This document shows, in pieces, positions 61,418-64,000 of a stretch of 64,000 nt of DNA. A program made the position numbers and the translations under genes. Positions within the stretch are counted from its first letter, which is position 1. Each line of letters opens with the position of its first letter. The notes beneath the pieces are model-generated. The model was not told where the DNA came from, made no database searches, and worked only from the letters and a program-made list of their open reading frames with translations. The stretch is from NCBI GenBank assembly GCA_902702965.1, contig CACRXP010000694.1, positions 149,435-213,434 on the forward strand, written 5' to 3'. This DNA is from Spirometra erinaceieuropaei. Lineage: Eukaryota > Platyhelminthes > Cestoda > Diphyllobothriidea > Diphyllobothriidae.

Positions 61418-62519
61418 ACTTCACCCTTTCCACGCCCACCGCGACTGGATACCGGTGAATGTCAAGCAGCAACACTTCTGACTTTAATGACGACTCCCTC
61501 CATCTGGCAGAATTGAGAGTGTCAAAAACAACCGCATCAAGAAGGAGCCACTGCCACTTGACTATCAATCAGGAGTAGGGCTGAGGTCTCCTGTCGGTTG
61601 GTAAACATTCGGGGTAAGACAAACTAAGGGCGTACTTGGCTGCTTATAGCAAAGAATCTGAGAGCTTCGTCCGAGTTAAATCAGCCTTACTTTCTACTCC
61701 CGATCCCTAGTATCAAAGGCATGTTCAAAGTACAAGCAGCAAGGAATGGAACAGGACACAGTCACTAATATGAAAAGCAGTCGTCGTTTAATGCACGCCA
61801 CACGTAGGGTGGATCGTTGAGATCACATTTAAAAGGGGCCATTTTGGTCCGACACTCATTTCAAATGAGAGGGAAATTAGCTTGCCACCCGGAAACCATC
61901 TTGACTGCCACGTTGTACGTCAGATTGCTATAGTGGTAAATTAGCTGGATTGCCACGAGTATAACTATTGTAGCATCGACCCCCCTCTCTCTCAATTCTA
62001 TCTTTCATATATAAGTGACTAAACTAAGCCTTTCATTGCACTGACCATGTAATTAAGCGTAAAAACTTACGAGGCGTAAAGCCCCGGCCAATGCGTTTCA
62101 CATGCCCTTACTCCACTAGTTAAGAACTCACACAGCTTCAGTATGCCCCGTCAAAATGCATACTATCGGTCAGTGGAACCCCGTTCTGAGAACAAATTGG
62201 CGTTTCTGTGTCAAAATACTTCACTTCTAGGACCAACGTCTGCTAATTTGTCAGTAATAATAGTAATATTTTATTTAAGACCCGTCGGGGTCCAATCAAA
62301 GCCGAGACCAAATTCCTCATGACCAGAACATGTGCACAAGCCTGGTCAGCGAAGCGCTGCAAGACTTGACGAATATTCTTGCGTTTCGAGATTTCGGATT
62401 CTGACTAGTGATTAAAAACCGCCGAACTAACTAGCTCTTCATCATACGGACAATAGGATATGTGCATATTGTAAAACACATGCTACGCATTGCGACCATT
62501 TAGAATATGGAAGACTAGT

Positions 62520-62790
62520 AGCATGAAACATGTTCGTTCGACCGTCGTTGCCGACGATGTTCACTGTGTGCTCCACGGCAAGGTGAAGCAGGCACGGTGA
62601 CTTGTGCGTGACATAGTTTATGGTTAAAATAGACTTGCGCTGCATTTACTGCACTCTCTCCTCCCCCCACCTGGACCCGGTGTCAAGGCAGAGTCAAGAA
62701 GGCCGGAGAGGGGGGAGGGCGCAGGTGGGTGGCGCGACCATGCATACACCTCGGCGCTCCACTCCCCACCCCCTGGTCCACACAGCAAAT
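62520..62790 (-). repeat. GC-rich interspersed repeat, family G, copy 3 (inverted)
   Basis: In reverse it reads CTTCTTGACTCTGCCTTGAC, ACCGGGTCCAGGTGGGG, GAGAGAGTGCAGTAAATGC, GCGCAAGTC and CATCGTCGGCAACGACGGTC, the same order as the copies at 37.1 and 48.9 kb. Confidence 0.7.
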
Positions 62791-63199
62791 GACCAAGATT
62801 TTAACCGGCAATAAAAAGGGGACTGGCGCGACCGGAGCCAAACCTGGACGTACAGCCACACCTGGTCCCGATCCCACGGAGTGTGAGGGCCATAAAGGCC
62901 ACATTAAGAAGGAGCCTGACTCTCAGACCGCCAGCCGGTCGCTCCACACAAACGCACAACACTGGGCCGACTGCGAGGTCCAAGTTATCCCGTCAGTTGG
63001 CAATCTTCCAAGCCACGGCTTTTAATGCAGCGTGATAGCTTCAAGCGAGTCAGATTGTTTATAATGAGATAAGTACGCTGAGTCGTCGACCTCACTCTCC
63101 CTTCTTATTCCCAGGCCCCGGTCACTCTCCGAGCCGGCAAGTTGACAGGTGCAGGGAATGGGCGAGGTGGCTGACATATCTAGTCACCTTGCCTGCGCA

Positions 63200-63277
63200 N
63201 NNNNNNNNNNNNNNNNNNNNNNNNNNNNNNNNNNNNNNNNNNNNNNNNNNNNNNNNNNNNNNNNNNNNNNNNNNNNN
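63200..63277. other. Assembly gap (78 N)
   Basis: Run of N in GC-rich, low-information sequence. Confidence 1.
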
Positions 63278-63779
63278 GTAACGGGGGTTAGGCTTCATAG
63301 TTCTCACATGCTTGAGTGTGCCGTAGATCACGTTAAGTCGATTCAGCCTGGCTTTCAGCTCACCAGTCTTCCAATCCACACAAACACTCACACAACCGGG
63401 CACACTGCGTGGACTGAGTTGGGTGTAAGTCAGCAGCCTTACAAGCTCCTATGCTGGACGCATCTTGACAGTCTCAGACTCGTATCCCACATATAGCAGA
63501 GGAGCCGCATGGAGACGGATCCGAGTCGCAAACTTCACACTTGCGTGGGAGGTGACAACTGGACGCTGGCGATGGATGATATTAGTGTGTGTTGTGGGTG
63601 CTGGTGAGGGGGGACGTTATGGTGTGCTTTAGCCGACGGTTGTCTACCGCAGGTTTTCATGAGTGCGCATGTGGCCTGATAGGCCCATGCGGCGGGTGAA
63701 TGTGCGAGTGCAGCGAGGGCAGTTGAGGTGAATGCGACGAGTGTATGTGGGTGCTTCTGGCCCTGGTTCGCCAGTCTTT

Positions 63780-64000
63780 GCGCAATAAGAAATATTTCAT
63801 GAAGGCTTTCTATAAGTATAGTTAAATTTATAAGGTCATCGGAAATCAATGAGAAAAATTGTTACTAATCAAAAAGTTGTTACATGCTGAATACAGTTTT
63901 GGAAGGCGGACGGAAAGAATTTTATTCAAAAGCCGGAACCATGGTTGTGGCTGAAATATTTTAGGATTGCGCTGGATAATTATAAATACCACAACCTCAC
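63780..64000. mobile_element. Foldback family, partial copy cut by window end
   Basis: AATCAATGAGAAAAATTG, CTGAATACAGTTTTGGAAGG, TTCAAAAGCCGGAACCATGG and GGATTGCGCTGGATAATTAT follow the order of the right arm of the copies at 19.3 and 50.9 kb. The end lies beyond the window. Confidence 0.65.

Larger units (their letters stand above)
54988..64000. other. Region upstream of the noggin-like gene to window end
   Basis: Contains the second-family foldback (55560-56135), a GC-rich stretch (58800-59560), triplet repeats (59680-59766), a Penelope-like tail (60120-60640), unassigned minus-strand frames (60960-61568), a GC-rich repeat (62520-62790) and a cut-off foldback. 56140-58750 and 61600-62500 show no recognised feature apart from short frames. 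Confidence 0.7.

Overview
This window looks like animal nuclear DNA. The genes have spliced exons with GT-AG introns, the repeats are eukaryotic (Penelope-like elements, tRNA-headed SINEs, TIR MITEs, degenerate CCCTAA arrays), and there are two assembly gaps (5348-5618 and 63200-63277). A BMP antagonist of the noggin family, a receptor guanylate cyclase and a PKA catalytic subunit fit a bilaterian. The repeat load and compact intronless paralogues suggest a flatworm, perhaps a tapeworm, but that assignment is inference.

Region 1 (about 0.4-34.3 kb, + strand) is one large gene for a receptor-type guanylate cyclase. I assembled 20 exons by hand. From the transmembrane exon to the stop codon every junction keeps the reading frame, giving one transmembrane helix, a pseudokinase (kinase homology) domain, a coiled-coil linker, a complete class III cyclase domain with its metal-binding and guanine-specifying residues, and a basic C-terminal tail of about 115 residues. 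The first two exons (signal peptide and a Cys-rich extracellular piece) are less certain because of the 271-N gap. The visible ectodomain is only about 200 residues, Cys-rich, and shows no recognisable ANF-receptor domain. One intron uses a GC donor.

The introns and the following 9.6 kb (34.3-43.9 kb) are packed with mobile DNA: five nearly full copies (about 1 kb each) and several pieces of a long-palindrome foldback element with CAGT...ACTG ends beside TA; at least six Penelope-like (GIY-YIG) fragments, one with a clear 12-bp target duplication inside a foldback copy; a MITE family that carries degenerate telomere-like arrays and has target duplications of about 8 bp; tRNA-headed SINEs; a second palindromic family; and a 51-bp minisatellite.

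Region 2 (43914-44951, + strand) is an intact, intronless PKA catalytic-subunit gene, probably a retrocopy, with a DLG in place of DFG and no N-terminal glycine for myristoylation. Region 3 (53902-54987, - strand) is an intronless noggin homologue with the full nine-cysteine C-terminal knot. The rest (45-53.7 kb and 55-64 kb) is repeat-rich intergenic DNA with a few open frames I could not identify. No rRNA, CRISPR or convincing functional tRNA gene was seen. The three genes have no evident shared regulation; the cyclase (cGMP) and kinase (cAMP) belong to parallel signalling pathways, and the noggin-like protein to BMP signalling.
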